Positions 9,111 through 19,380 of a stretch of DNA of 64,000 nucleotides are shown piece by piece. Origin of the DNA: Neovahlkampfia damariscottae. Lineage: Eukaryota > Heterolobosea > Selenaionea > Neovahlkampfiida > Neovahlkampfiidae. Position numbers and translations under genes: made by a program. Numbering within the stretch: position 1 is the stretch's first letter; each line of letters opens with the position of its first letter. The notes under the pieces are model-generated. The model made no database searches. It saw nothing but the letters and a program-made list of their open reading frames with translations, and was not told the origin of the DNA. The DNA lies in the NCBI GenBank assembly GCA_016618085.1, contig JABLTG010000058.1:1-64000 (forward strand). Reading direction: 5' to 3'.

Positions 9111-11836
9111 ATGGACAAACTTCTGCTGGAGGAGGAAGAGAGGTTGAGTATAGTTTCTGAACTTTACGAAACTGAAGAAAACTACAATGAACACCTCGAA
9201 CTCATTGACATCGTAAATAACCAAAACTCTTTCTGACAAACATTAAATAGGTTTACGCCAAAGGATTAAGAAACTCGATAGAAAATGATAAAATACCCAT
9301 CATGGATAAAAACACATACGATACTATCTTTAAAGACCTTGAAATTATAAAAATCGTGAATAAAAATCTGCTGGAGGCTTTAAACAGCAACGAAAAAAGA
9401 AAAAAAGTTGGAAAAATATTTTCTGAATTTGTAAAAAAAAAAAAAAAGTTAACTAACACAAAAAAAAGGCATCATCATTCAAAACTTATTTAAGTTTTTG
9501 TTCAAATTATGAAAATATTATCAAAAAATTAGAAGAATTTCGGAGTAGAGATAACTTTGATGAATATTTATATGAAAGAAAATATTCACCTGAAAATACA
9601 CCTGGTTATTCTTTGGAGTCTTATTTAATTTTACCAATTCAACGTATCCCAAGATATGAATTATTACTTTCTGATTTATTAAAATTCACACCAAAAGAAC
9701 ATGAAGATTATGAAGATATACAAAATTCAATTACACAAATTAAAAATGTTGCAATTTTTGTCAATCAAAACTTAAAGTACTTCAAAGAAAAAGAAAAACT
9801 TCGAGAAATTGTTCGTTCAATGAAAAATCTACCAAAAGGATTGGTAACTCAAAACTTGAAAAAACTAAAAAAATTTAAAAAGGAATTTACTAATAGAAGG
9901 TTTCTTTCTGATTCTAGAGTCAGATTGGTATCAAAAGATGGACTTTGTGAAGAAGTTTATCTTTTCATTTTTAATGATTTATTTTTAATTTGTAGAGAAA
10001 AAACATTTTCACATAATTTATATTTTCAACATTCAATTTCATTAACAAAACAACCTTTTTTATGGATTAATGATGTTTATGATACAGAATGTAAATCAGT
10101 TTTTTATTTTTTTATAGTTTCTAGTTATTGAAAATGCTTTTGAAATAGTTGAATCTTCAAATACATTTTTTTTGATTTGTGATGATTATACACATAAAAT
10201 TGAATTACTAAAAAGATTATTATGTCAAATAGATGAAATAACAGATTTCAATGCAGACATTGCAGAAAAACGTGCAATTCTAAAAGGATTTGATGATAAA
10301 AACAGAGAAAAAGAAAAAGAAAAACAAGAAAAGAAAATGAAATTAACAGGAAATATTGGTAAAAGAATAAGTATGAATTTATCACAAATGGTATCTGGAA
10401 GTCCAGCAAAACAATCTTCAAAGAGTGGAACAGCAACACCAAATCCATCATCTTCAATACAAAAAAATAGAAATTCAACAAACAACATTTTCTCATTATC
10501 CAAAAAAACAAAAAAACCAGAGATTTATCCTAAAAATAGAAAAGAGCTAATTGTTGAATTAGATTATATGAAAAGTTTTAAATTACTGGGATATAATGAT
10601 TGTCATTGTATTTGCAGATCTAAAGATTCATTTAATAGTTATTTATTCACTGATAAATTAGAAGATGAAATTTATTATAATGAACATGATTTATTTTTAG
10701 TTTTTGCATCTAAAATCAAACATTCAAATATTGAATGGAGTTTAGTTAAAAAAGTTGGAATGAACTGTTCACCAGCCAATAGAAAAAGAATTAAAGATCA
10801 CAAAATTTTAAAATCAATAATGATTGAATATTCAAAAGAAGGTAAAATTCCTGATATTTATGTTGAATTGGATCGTAAAATGCCAATGAAACAAAAAAAT
10901 ATTGTTAATTTTATTTCTTTATGTGATGATGATAGAATCAGTGAAGATATTATTCTAAAAGATATGAAATCACCAAATAGTTCATCAATGAATTCACCTA
11001 GATTTCATTCACTTGATAAATATTCAACACAAGTATCATCTGTACCGACAACACCAATTCCAGGTAATTTTACACATGTTCCTTTGACTGGAAAATCAAA
11101 ATCATTAAAAACAAAATCAGATCCAAATTTACCTGCTTTTGTTAAAGATAATTTATCTGTTTCAGATACAAATCTTGATTTAATGTTAAAGAATGATGAA
11201 AAATCAAAACAAAATGGAAGAAAAAAGAAATTAAGTTTTGTTGGAAGAATAGCTTCAAAATTATTGAATAAATCAAAAAAAGAAACATCGGAAATAAATA
11301 CTGAAACTAATTTTAATCATCAATTTTATCAATCTATTGAAAATAGACCAAATGAAAAACTTGATATTGGTCTAATTCCAAGTGCTCTTCTAGAAGAATT
11401 TCCAGAAGATGTGACAAAAAAAATAATAGAAAAACTTGAAAAAAGGGATAATGAAGAATTAGAAGATAGCTACGGATTTTGGTCAAACAATTTTGGTATG
11501 TCCAATTGTGATCAATCTAACATTTTAAAAGATGAGATAAAATTAGGAATGGAATCAGATAATCATAATAACAAAAAAAGTGAACTCAGAAAATCAAAGA
11601 AATTCTCAACTTTAATTAAAAAGGGATCATCCAATACTTCAGGTGGTGGATTGACTCCAAGAAGTAAAGAATCTCCAAGAAATTCGTCTCATGGAAATTC
11701 GCCGAGAACACCAAGAGGAAGAGAATCTGATTCAACACCTTTGGGAGTTGTTATTGAAATATCTGGTGATGATTTACTTCCAACAAGAGATTCAATTGTT
11801 TCAGGTGAACCAGAAGATCAAATTATGTACATTTAA
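9111..11836 (+). CDS. RhoGEF (DH-PH) protein 1
   Basis: Exons 9111-9212, 9251-9430, 9468-10090 and 10125-11836 with introns of 38, 37 and 34 nt. The DH domain opens with SELYETEENYNEHL and carries the CR3 signature YLILPIQRIPRYELLL. A PH domain ends near LICDDYTHKIELLKRLL. The long C-terminal half is low-complexity and Ser/Lys-rich with many proline-directed sites (TPRSKESPRNS). DH-PH proteins activate Rho-family GTPases at membranes. Oddity: frame is lost by one base between exons 2 and 3; a five-A run at 9480-9484 would restore frame and the conserved FKTYLSFCSNYE if it were four, so an indel or read error is likely. CCAAT at 9089-9093. Confidence 0.8.
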
Positions 11837-11843
11837 ATAAAAT

Positions 11844-12737
11844 TCATTTATTCCATTCATCACTTAATTTTTTGGAAATATCCAAGACTCTTTTAATACA
11901 AGGTGAATGTGAATACATTTCACTTGGGATTCCTGATGCTCCAACAATTGAACCAAGGATAGAACCAACTAAAACAGGTGAATAATTTGGTTTTCCTGCA
12001 AATTGAAATGAATCTGTCATACATTCCTTGAAAATGTCTTGTCTTTGATTGCTGTTCAATTTGGAAAAATCAATATTTTTGGTGTACTTGTCAATGAAAC
12101 ACAAAACTGTTTCTAAAGTTTTTGGTGAAAATCCACCTTTATCTAAACGAGGTTTGAATTTCAACATTGTTGATTTCAATGCTTCTTCTGTTTCTCTCTC
12201 AAATTCATAATTTTGATGTAACGACTCCAATATTTGTTGGAAATTTAATTTTCCTTCAATATTTTCACGACAAATTAAATTTGCAATCATTGACGTTTCT
12301 TGAGCCAAAATATTTTGGTGAGTCATTTTGCATTCTTCTTTTGAAAATTCAATTAATTTTTCTTTTGTGATAAATTTAGCCATTGAAAGAGGAGTGTTTC
12401 TATGAGATGGATTTATTCCTGCTGTCAATCCTTTCATGGATACATCAACTTTTTTAGAAATATCATCAATGAGTTTTTGTTTGTTTTTTTCTTCTAAAAA
12501 ATTAGAATGGATGGCTTCTTTGAAAATTTTATGTCCTACAACTCCTGTGTCATCTGAGCCTATTTCTTTATTCAAAAACCAATTTAAGTATGAAGTGAAA
12601 ATGTTAACCTTATTAAATTCTTGATATTTGTGTAAAGATTCAGCCACTAGAGTTGCCATATGCATAGGTCCAAGATTTTTATCACCAACAACCAGTCCAA
12701 TTAATAAACCTGCAGCTCTATCACTTTGTGAAGACAT
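11844..12737 (-). CDS. ADP-ribosylglycohydrolase-family protein, likely degenerate active site
   Basis: 297 residues without introns. It opens with SDRAAGLLIGLVVGD, the classic start of ADP-ribosylglycohydrolases (DraG/ARH), and has SDDTGVV where the first metal-binding DDT motif lies. Near the C-terminus, the region that normally reads GDTDTNAAIAGALLGA is here AGKPNYSPVLVGSILGS. The helix is kept but the paired aspartates that bind magnesium are gone, so hydrolase activity is doubtful and a binding role is possible. The ATG at 12737 is chosen because CCAAT (12744-12748) lies 6 nt upstream; the ATG at 12764 would enclose it. It converges on RhoGEF 1 with 7 bp between. Confidence 0.75.
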   Translation of the reverse strand: MSSQSDRAAGLLIGLVVGDKNLGPMHMATLVAESLHKYQEFNKVNIFTSYLNWFLNKEIGSDDTGVVGHKIFKEAIHSNFLEEKNKQKLIDDISKKVDVSMKGLTAGINPSHRNTPLSMAKFITKEKLIEFSKEECKMTHQNILAQETSMIANLICRENIEGKLNFQQILESLHQNYEFERETEEALKSTMLKFKPRLDKGGFSPKTLETVLCFIDKYTKNIDFSKLNSNQRQDIFKECMTDSFQFAGKPNYSPVLVGSILGSIVGASGIPSEMYSHSPCIKRVLDISKKLSDEWNK

Positions 12738-12806
12738 TTTCTGATTGGGAGAAAAATCATCCATCCCACAATTTATTTATTTTTTGCTCGTTTTCAGTTT
12801 TTGAAT

Positions 12807-12842
12807 TCAATTCATCAAAACAATGATGAATGATGAATTGAG
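12807..12842. repeat. Perfect 11-bp inverted repeat (stem-loop) in an intergenic gap
   Basis: The arms tcaattcatca (12807-12817) and tgatgaattga (12831-12841) are exact reverse complements around a 13-nt loop. It lies in the 326-bp gap upstream of the ADP-ribosylglycohydrolase-like gene and beyond the 3' end of the RNA ligase gene. Apart from this hairpin I see nothing else in 12738-13063. Function is unknown; such repeats can occur by chance in AT-rich DNA. Confidence 0.4.
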
Positions 12843-13063
12843 TTTTAGTAGGAATCTCTCTGAAATTACTTGACAGATAAATATCTCGATCCATTTTCTC
12901 TGATTTGATTTTTATGCCATAATTTTTTTTTCAATTTTTACAATCTCTTGATTTGTTCTTTTCTTTGAAAATAGTTAATAGATGATGAAACAAACCTTAT
13001 TACTCACATTGGTTGAAACATAATGATAACAAATTTCACCCTACTGATTCAAGAAACAATTTT

Positions 13064-14371
13064 TTATTTTTGTTCAAAAGGAATCCAAATTAACTCTTCA
13101 CATTCCAATAATTTCTTTGCAGAATCCAATGTTGAATTTTTGTTGATAAAATGACGACAAACATCAATTAGAACTTTTAGAGCATCTTTTCCTTCATAAA
13201 CTAAGAAATAAATTCTTTTTTCGACGGAATCAACATCTTTACAATAAATGACATACTCTTTTTTCGTTGGACATTTCTCTTTTCCTTCTTTTACAATATT
13301 TTGAATTTTTTTCGCTTTTTTTTCAACAATATTCCAAACTTGATCATTGAATTCTTGTAACTGATGTCTTTCTTCATTTGAATTAAGCGTTGATAATGTA
13401 TCATCAACTCTGCTATCAAAAATCAAACCCCAAACATGATTTTCATTCAAACTGTTGAACTTCAAAAAACTCTTACATTTATGGATATCAATGTACCAAT
13501 CTGATTTGATTTTATACATTCTACCATCATTAAAACGTAAAACACATCCTTCCAAATTTTCCAATTTTTTTATTTCTTTTACAAGATCAGTGGTTGAATT
13601 GACATTGAAATTCCATGCTTTGACAAAAGGTAAATTAAATTTTTCAGCAGATTTTTTGAGTTCTGGATATTGAATATATTGACCATTCTTGATTTTTCTG
13701 ATTGCAATTACGTTCAATGAAGCCTCTTGGTAATCTTAAGAAATTGTGAGTGGAATTTTTGGAAAAAAAATACCTAAGACAATTCTGGCCTCTGGTGAGC
13801 ACCATTCAAAAATTGGAGTGTAACCTTTTTTCATCCACTCTTGACAAAATTTTAATATGTTGCTTTGTTCAATGTCAAATTTTTCTAAAGGAGTTTTTCC
13901 ATACACAAATTTTTCAATTGGCTGTGTGAAATCATTGTTGTATGATAATTTAGTTCTGAATCTGATTAAACCATCATCAAGTATTGGAGTAACCATGGAA
14001 CCATCCAATTTTTCAAGAACAAAAATGTTTTCTTTCTCAAATTTAATTTTATCCTGAAATGTTTCTTCACGTTCATTAATATTAAAGAATTTGTGGAGAG
14101 TTCTTGAAACCAAATTACCAGTTTTTAAATCAAATACTAAACCTCGAATTTCTCTTCTAATTTGTGCATTCTTTTTTTCTTCTTCTGTTTTAAATGAGTT
14201 TGGATCTGGAAAAGTGTTTTCTTTTGTTATTTTGTAAGATGAAAAAATAAAGTTTCCAACTTCATTAAAAACAAATTCTTTTGAGTTTTTTATGGCTTCT
14301 TTAACTTCATCAATATGAGTTATAACTGGAAAAATTGAGTCTTGTTGTTTTTCTTTCTCAAATTCCGACAT
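13064..14371 (-). CDS. T4 Rnl1-type RNA ligase (first copy)
   Basis: Exons 14371-13774 and 13734-13064 with a 39-nt intron give 422 residues. Nucleotidyltransferase motifs are in order: RREIRGLVF upstream, motif I EKLDGSM with the lysine that takes AMP, motif III-like PIFEWCSPEARIVL, motif IV LEGCVLRF, and motif V YKIKSDWY. The splice joins ARIVL to DYQEASL, exactly as in the Rnl1/Trl1 ligase family (PF09511). It seals 3'-OH and 5'-phosphate RNA ends. There is no kinase or cyclic-phosphodiesterase domain, so it would need partners for end healing. CCAAT at 14381-14385 is 9 nt from the ATG. The stop codon lies in AATAAA. Confidence 0.85.
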
Positions 14372-14480
14372 TTTGAAATGATTGGATGAATCAATGACAG
14401 TTTATAAATAGATCTAAGATTCAATTTTTTAGTAGTGAAGAATTAACTACTTTTTACATGTTCTTTTTTTCACCAATCAA

Positions 14481-14957
14481 ATGGCTTCCATTCTTACTTT
14501 TGCAGCTGGAGATGCTGAAAAGTTGAAAATTGCTCATGACATAAGAAGTAAAGTTTTTGTAGAAGAGCAATCAGTGAACCCAGAATTAGAATTAGATGAA
14601 GATGATACACATTCCACCCATTTCTTATTATATGTAAAAAAAAATAATTAAACACAACAATAAAAGGTTGATAAAAAAGCAGTTGGAGTTTCAAGATTTC
14701 AAAAAACAACAAAAGGAATCAAATTTCAGAGGATTGCAGTGCTAAAAGATCAAAGAAAAAAAGGTTTTGGAAAATTAATTGTCAAGGAAATGATTTGTGT
14801 TGCCAAAGAAAAGTTTCCAAATGAAATTGTGTATTTACACGGACAATGTCATGCAAAAGAATTTTATGAATCATTAGGTTTCGAAAAAGAAGGAGAAATA
14901 TTTCAAGAAGGTGGAGATGCAAAAATAGATCATTGGTTATTTGTTTTGAAAAAGTGA
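14481..14957 (+). CDS. GNAT-family N-acetyltransferase, ElaA-like
   Basis: Exons 14481-14633 and 14667-14957 with a 33-nt intron give 147 residues. The start shows VFVEEQSVNPELELDEDD, the ElaA-type N-terminus. The acetyl-CoA loop is present as QRKKGFGKLIV (consensus Q/RxxGxG/A), followed by FYESLGFEKEGEIFQEGG. It probably acetylates a small molecule or an N-terminus; the substrate is unknown. CCAAT at 14473-14477 is only 3 nt before the ATG. It diverges from the RNA ligase gene, start codons 109 bp apart. Confidence 0.85.
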
Positions 14958-15089
14958 AAATAAATTCATTTTTTTTCAATTCTTATTGTTTATGTGATTC
15001 ACAAATTTATAATTTGTGTCATGGAGATTCAATTGGACGAATTTCAATAGTTTTGCTATTGGCTGGTGTTGTGAACAGAAAACCTCCGA

Positions 15090-16675
15090 ATGAATTTAAA
15101 ACAGCAAACTCACACGATAACTGCAATATCTGTGATTACATTTGGAATTGCTTTTTATTACTTTTTACCTCACGATTTTCTCACACCTCCAAAATACCCA
15201 TTCGTTTTTTCATTTTTAGCAACTGTAATTTTATGCATTATATTAGCAGGACTGAATTATTGGAACCAAAATACACCGGAGTATTCAGCTGAATTTCGTA
15301 ACTTTCAATTTTCATATCTCTCGGTTTATTTTTGCATGAGTTTTGGAGATTGGTTACAAGGACCGTATGTTTATGCACTTTATGCATCTTATGGATACAC
15401 GATCGGAGATATAGGCATTCTATTTATTGTAAATATCAATTTTCTAAATTCTTGAATAGTTAGGTTTTGGTTCATCTCTTGTTTTTGGTACTTTCATAGG
15501 TTCCATTTCCGACAAAGTGTAAAGATAAAAAAAAATATTGACAAAAAAAAAAAGAGGAAGAAAAAAAATTTGTATCCTCTATGGAGTATTTTATATCTTT
15601 TCATGTTTAACAAAACATTTTCCAAATTTCTACATATTAGTTTTAGGAAGAATTTCAGGTAAGATAAAAATAAAATTGTGATTAAACTCAATAAAAGGAG
15701 GTATTGCTACTTCTATTTTGAATTCAGCTTTTGAATCATGGATGATTTCGGAACATTTTGGAAGAGGATATTCAAATGAATTATTAGATTATACATTTTA
15801 TCTTCAAGTTTTTGGAAATGGTATTATTGCTATTCTAGCAGGTCTTTTAGGTACTTTTGTCAAAACATTATTTGAATCAACTATTGCTCCTTTTGACTCT
15901 GCAATTCTCTTTTTGTTGACCGGAATTATTTTGATTCAAATTTATTGGACTGAAAATTATGGTGACTCAGAATCAGATTCATCAATTTTACAAGGATTTC
16001 AAGATGGTTTTTATGCGATGAAGAATGATCCAAAAATCATTTTTTTAGGAATTAGTCAAAGTTTTTTTGAAGCTGCAATGTATGCATTTGTATTCATGTG
16101 GACACCTGTATTAGAAAAATATTATCCAAATTTACCTCACGGTTTAATATTTGCAACTTTCATGGTTTCAGTAATGATTGGCTCAAGCATCTACAAATCA
16201 TTGTCTGATTATTTCGTAATTAATTAAAAAACAATATTTAATCATTCCATAGATCGAATTTGTAGTAGCTGCTATCTTTGGTATCAGTGCATTCAGTTTG
16301 TCATTTCCAATTCTCATTCATGATGGAAGTGTAATTTTAACAGGATTCATCATTTTTGAAGCGATGGTTGGAATGTTTTGGCCTTCTGTTGGAATGTTAA
16401 GAAGTAAATACATCCCAGAAAATGTCAGATCAACCATTATGAATTATTTTAGAATTCCAACCAATTTATTCGTTATGATTGTTTTAGGAAGAGTTGATTC
16501 AATGACTCACACACAAGTTTTTATAATTTGTGTTTTATTACTATTGACATGTTATGGAGTACAATGCTACCTCGCATATAATCAATATAAACATCAAAAA
16601 GCTGATCTTGACATTCAAAAAGAAACATCCAATGATGGAATAACACTTGATCAACAAACTGATGATATTATTTAA
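15090..16675 (+). CDS. MFSD5: MFSD5-type major facilitator (molybdate-anion transporter family)
   Basis: Five exons, 15090-15428, 15460-15518, 15555-15658, 15698-16215 and 16253-16675, with introns of 31, 36, 39 and 37 nt give 480 residues and about 12 membrane spans. Family signatures: DWLQGPYVYALY, GFGSSLVFGTFIGSISDK followed by GRKK, SAFESWMISEHFGRGYS, and FWPSVGMLRSKYIPENVRST with NYFRIPTN. Members of this family are reported as high-affinity molybdate transporters. A reverse CCAAT lies at 15058-15062. The gene ends 5 bp from the 3' end of the convergent PPP4R2 gene. Confidence 0.9.
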
Positions 16676-16680
16676 AACTT

Positions 16681-17300
16681 TTATTCTGTTTCAATTTCCA
16701 TCATAGAGTCTTCTACTTCTTCATTTCCATTTGGTAATTTTGAATATTCAACTGTCGTGTTTACATTCAATAATTTTTGAAAAACTAAAAAAAATCTTTC
16801 TAATTTTTTGTGATCTTTTTCAGGATTTAATAATAATTCACAAAGTCGTTGAGTTGTAAATGGTCTGCGTTCTGTTAGAAAATTAAAAAAAAAACGGTTT
16901 TTCAAAGGATTCAATATCTTTTGATAATGATAATATCCATTCATCTATAGATTGATTTCCAAACATTTTTTTAATTCCTTGCCAATTTTTTGCGACTTGT
17001 TTCAACGCATTTTGAAGTAGGTATTTCAACTGATTCCATTCAAAACTTTTTATTTTAAAATAATAAATTTAAGGCAAACTATATATGACCTGTATTGGCT
17101 ATTGAACCAATAATTGAAGTTAATGTTTCGTTTTCTTCTTCTGTTGTGATTTTTGCGTCCATGAAGACTTTTTTTTATTTAAAAAAATTGGAAATATTAC
17201 GTTGTAGAACATTTTTTTGTTGTTTCAGGAGGTCTTCTTTGGATTCTATTTTAACAGTTTTTTTTTCTTCTTTCTCAAAAATCTCTTCTTCAGTGGACAT
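16681..17300 (-). CDS. PPP4R2: PPP4R2-like protein phosphatase 4 regulatory subunit
   Basis: Exons 17300-17201, 17167-17080, 17045-16896 and 16864-16681 with introns of 33, 34 and 31 nt give 173 residues. The joined protein contains SIIGSIANTGHIYFEWNQLK, matching human PPP4R2, and PFTTQRLCELLLNP, the family hallmark. PPP4R2 targets and regulates the PP4 catalytic subunit in DNA-damage and centrosome functions. The long disordered tail of animal PPP4R2 is missing. The start codon lies 37 bp from that of the divergent oxygenase gene. Confidence 0.85.
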
Positions 17301-17337
17301 TTTTTATCCAATCAAACACTTCGATTTTTTTCAACAA
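17301..17337. promoter_or_regulatory. Compact bidirectional promoter with one CCAAT box
   Basis: Only 37 bp separate the ATG of PPP4R2 (minus) from the ATG of the MpaB-like gene (plus). They hold one CCAATC at 17308-17313, 7 nt from the minus ATG and 25 nt from the plus ATG. No TATA-like element is seen in the gap. Confidence 0.6.
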
Positions 17338-18288
17338 ATGATGCTGCTTTATGTCATTTTGGTTTGGGTTTTGGTGAACTTTATTTGGAAAAGAATACGG
17401 TTGTACCATTCAAGAAAATTAAATCCTGAAAAAGACTATTACACAATACAGCGAGACTTATTTACTTTGGATTTTCCTTTCCTTTCAAAAAATGCTTTGG
17501 AATTCGGTTTATTTCGGACTTATGGGATACCAAGTATCTCTCATATATTGCATAAAACTCAGGAGTTCGAAAAAGATTGCTCAAAACGTTATCAAGATAC
17601 AGAATTAATTCTTTCTGAAATACAAGAGAACTTTGGAACATCTAGAGAAGATTTAGCCATCAAAAGATTAAATTATATTCACAGCATGTACAAAATTCAA
17701 CCAAAAGACTATCTTTACACTTTAAGTGTTTTCATATTGGAACCAATTCGTTGGATAAACAAATATGGATACAGAAAGGCAGAAAAACATGAAATTGAAT
17801 CAAATTTTTTGTTTTATAAAAACTTAGGAAAAAAAATGAAAATTGAAAATATACCTAACAGCTATGAAGAAATGGATAAATGGAACAAAAAATTTGAAAA
17901 TGATTATATGAATTTTAATCAATCAAATAATGACATTGGAGAGGCAACTATGAAATTACTTGCTTCAAAATTACCTCAATTTTGTTATCCTGTTGTTAAA
18001 GGAGCTGCAAGATCTTTGATGGATGATAGACTATTGGAATCAATGAATTATGTGAAGCCATCATGGACGTTGAAATTACTTTCTCATTATACATTGAAAA
18101 TGAGTTCATGGATTATTTTAATATTTCTTCCTCCTCGTATAGATTATTTTAGAGGCAATCAAATCACTCAACCTTCCAATTCAGGTTTATTTTTACAAAA
18201 GAATGTGAAATTTATCGATCATTATAAATCTGGTTACAAAATTGAAGAATTAGGACCAAAATGTGCTAAAAACTTCATACTGGAATAA
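17338..18288 (+). CDS. MpaB / DUF2236-type ER-bound oxygenase
   Basis: An intronless 316-residue protein. Residues 3-20 form an N-terminal membrane anchor (MLLYVILVWVLVNFIW). Family markers: FGLFRTYGIPSISHIL, then a helical domain with GEATMKLLASKLP. MpaB-type proteins (PF09995) bind haem and include the fungal oxygenase that cleaves the farnesyl chain in mycophenolic acid synthesis and bacterial latex-clearing enzymes. The substrate here is unknown. The stop codon overlaps AATAAA, and the next (convergent) gene ends 55 bp away. Confidence 0.75.
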   Translation: MMLLYVILVWVLVNFIWKRIRLYHSRKLNPEKDYYTIQRDLFTLDFPFLSKNALEFGLFRTYGIPSISHILHKTQEFEKDCSKRYQDTELILSEIQENFGTSREDLAIKRLNYIHSMYKIQPKDYLYTLSVFILEPIRWINKYGYRKAEKHEIESNFLFYKNLGKKMKIENIPNSYEEMDKWNKKFENDYMNFNQSNNDIGEATMKLLASKLPQFCYPVVKGAARSLMDDRLLESMNYVKPSWTLKLLSHYTLKMSSWIILIFLPPRIDYFRGNQITQPSNSGLFLQKNVKFIDHYKSGYKIEELGPKCAKNFILE

Positions 18289-18343
18289 ATGATTTGGTGA
18301 ATGACAAGATTAAGTACATAGAGTTGTTTATTTCATCAATAAT

Positions 18344-19141
18344 TCATTCTGAATCAAGAATGGACATGTGAAATTGTTTTACTTCTTTGAAAGAATAAAA
18401 TAATCTAACAACATTATTTTCATCATCAGCAGATTCATAGTTATTGGTTTCAAATAATAGAAAATGTGAAAGTGGAGAAGCAATTCTGTCTTCATTTCTG
18501 AAAAAGTAAGTACCAAAATATCCTTACAAAACAAGTGAAAATAGCTGACATTCTTTTTTTGAATTGATGGTGACTTTTAACTTTTTTTCATCAATTTGAT
18601 GATTCTTTGGAGACAAGTAAATTCTCATTAACTTTCCTCTTTCAACAGTTGTAGGGTTGATATGTCCAATTTGAATTTTCTCTATTTCATTTAAAATAGT
18701 TGCTTCATCGACAATCTTTGCAAACTGTGTTCTTCCAACGATTGAAAAATAAGGAGTTTCTATGATTTCTTCATCAATTTCAAAGATCAAAGCTAATGAT
18801 TGTTTTCTATAATTCTTTGACCTATCTTTTAAGAAACAGTTTGTTCTTAAGTCCATAGGGATGGTAGTGTATGACTTGTTATTGAATTGAAACTCTTTGA
18901 TTTTGTGAACTTTTGCATTTTGTTTCATTTTGTAGTGAAGTTGAATTTTTTGGTTTCTGTTGCTTTTTTTTGTCAAACGAACATTAAATGAGAAATCTTC
19001 GTTTTTTAAATAGTACTTTTTTTCATCTTTGATAAATCCTTGAGTGAGATGTTCAAGAAATCCATTTATATCCAAGTAGTTTGACTGATAGGTTGCACTG
19101 ACTAGAGTGATTGTAGTTTTTTGTTCATTTTTGGATTCCAT
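18344..19141 (-). CDS. Unknown 255-residue protein
   Basis: Exons 19141-18528 and 18497-18344 with a 30-nt intron. The reading frame continues well across the splice, so this is a real gene, but I do not recognise the family. It looks beta-rich with alternating charged and hydrophobic residues and no membrane span. No CCAAT lies within 60 nt of the start; the nearest is about 95 nt away, nearer the divergent kinase gene. Confidence 0.55.
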
Positions 19142-19380
19142 TGTCTAATTATTCTAGATTCTTATCTATTGTCTCCCCAGATACTCTTATCGGATTTTTT
19201 GGTTGGAAAATGCTAACATTTTATTCATACATATTGATTGGTTGTTTTTTCTCCCAAAACTGGAGATATCCTCAATGAATAATTTAAAACATTTTAACTT
19301 CTATAATATACTGTTTGGAAGAAAAATAATTTCTACCAATCAACTAGTTTCGAAATTGTTTTGTTTTCTTGTTGTGTCGA

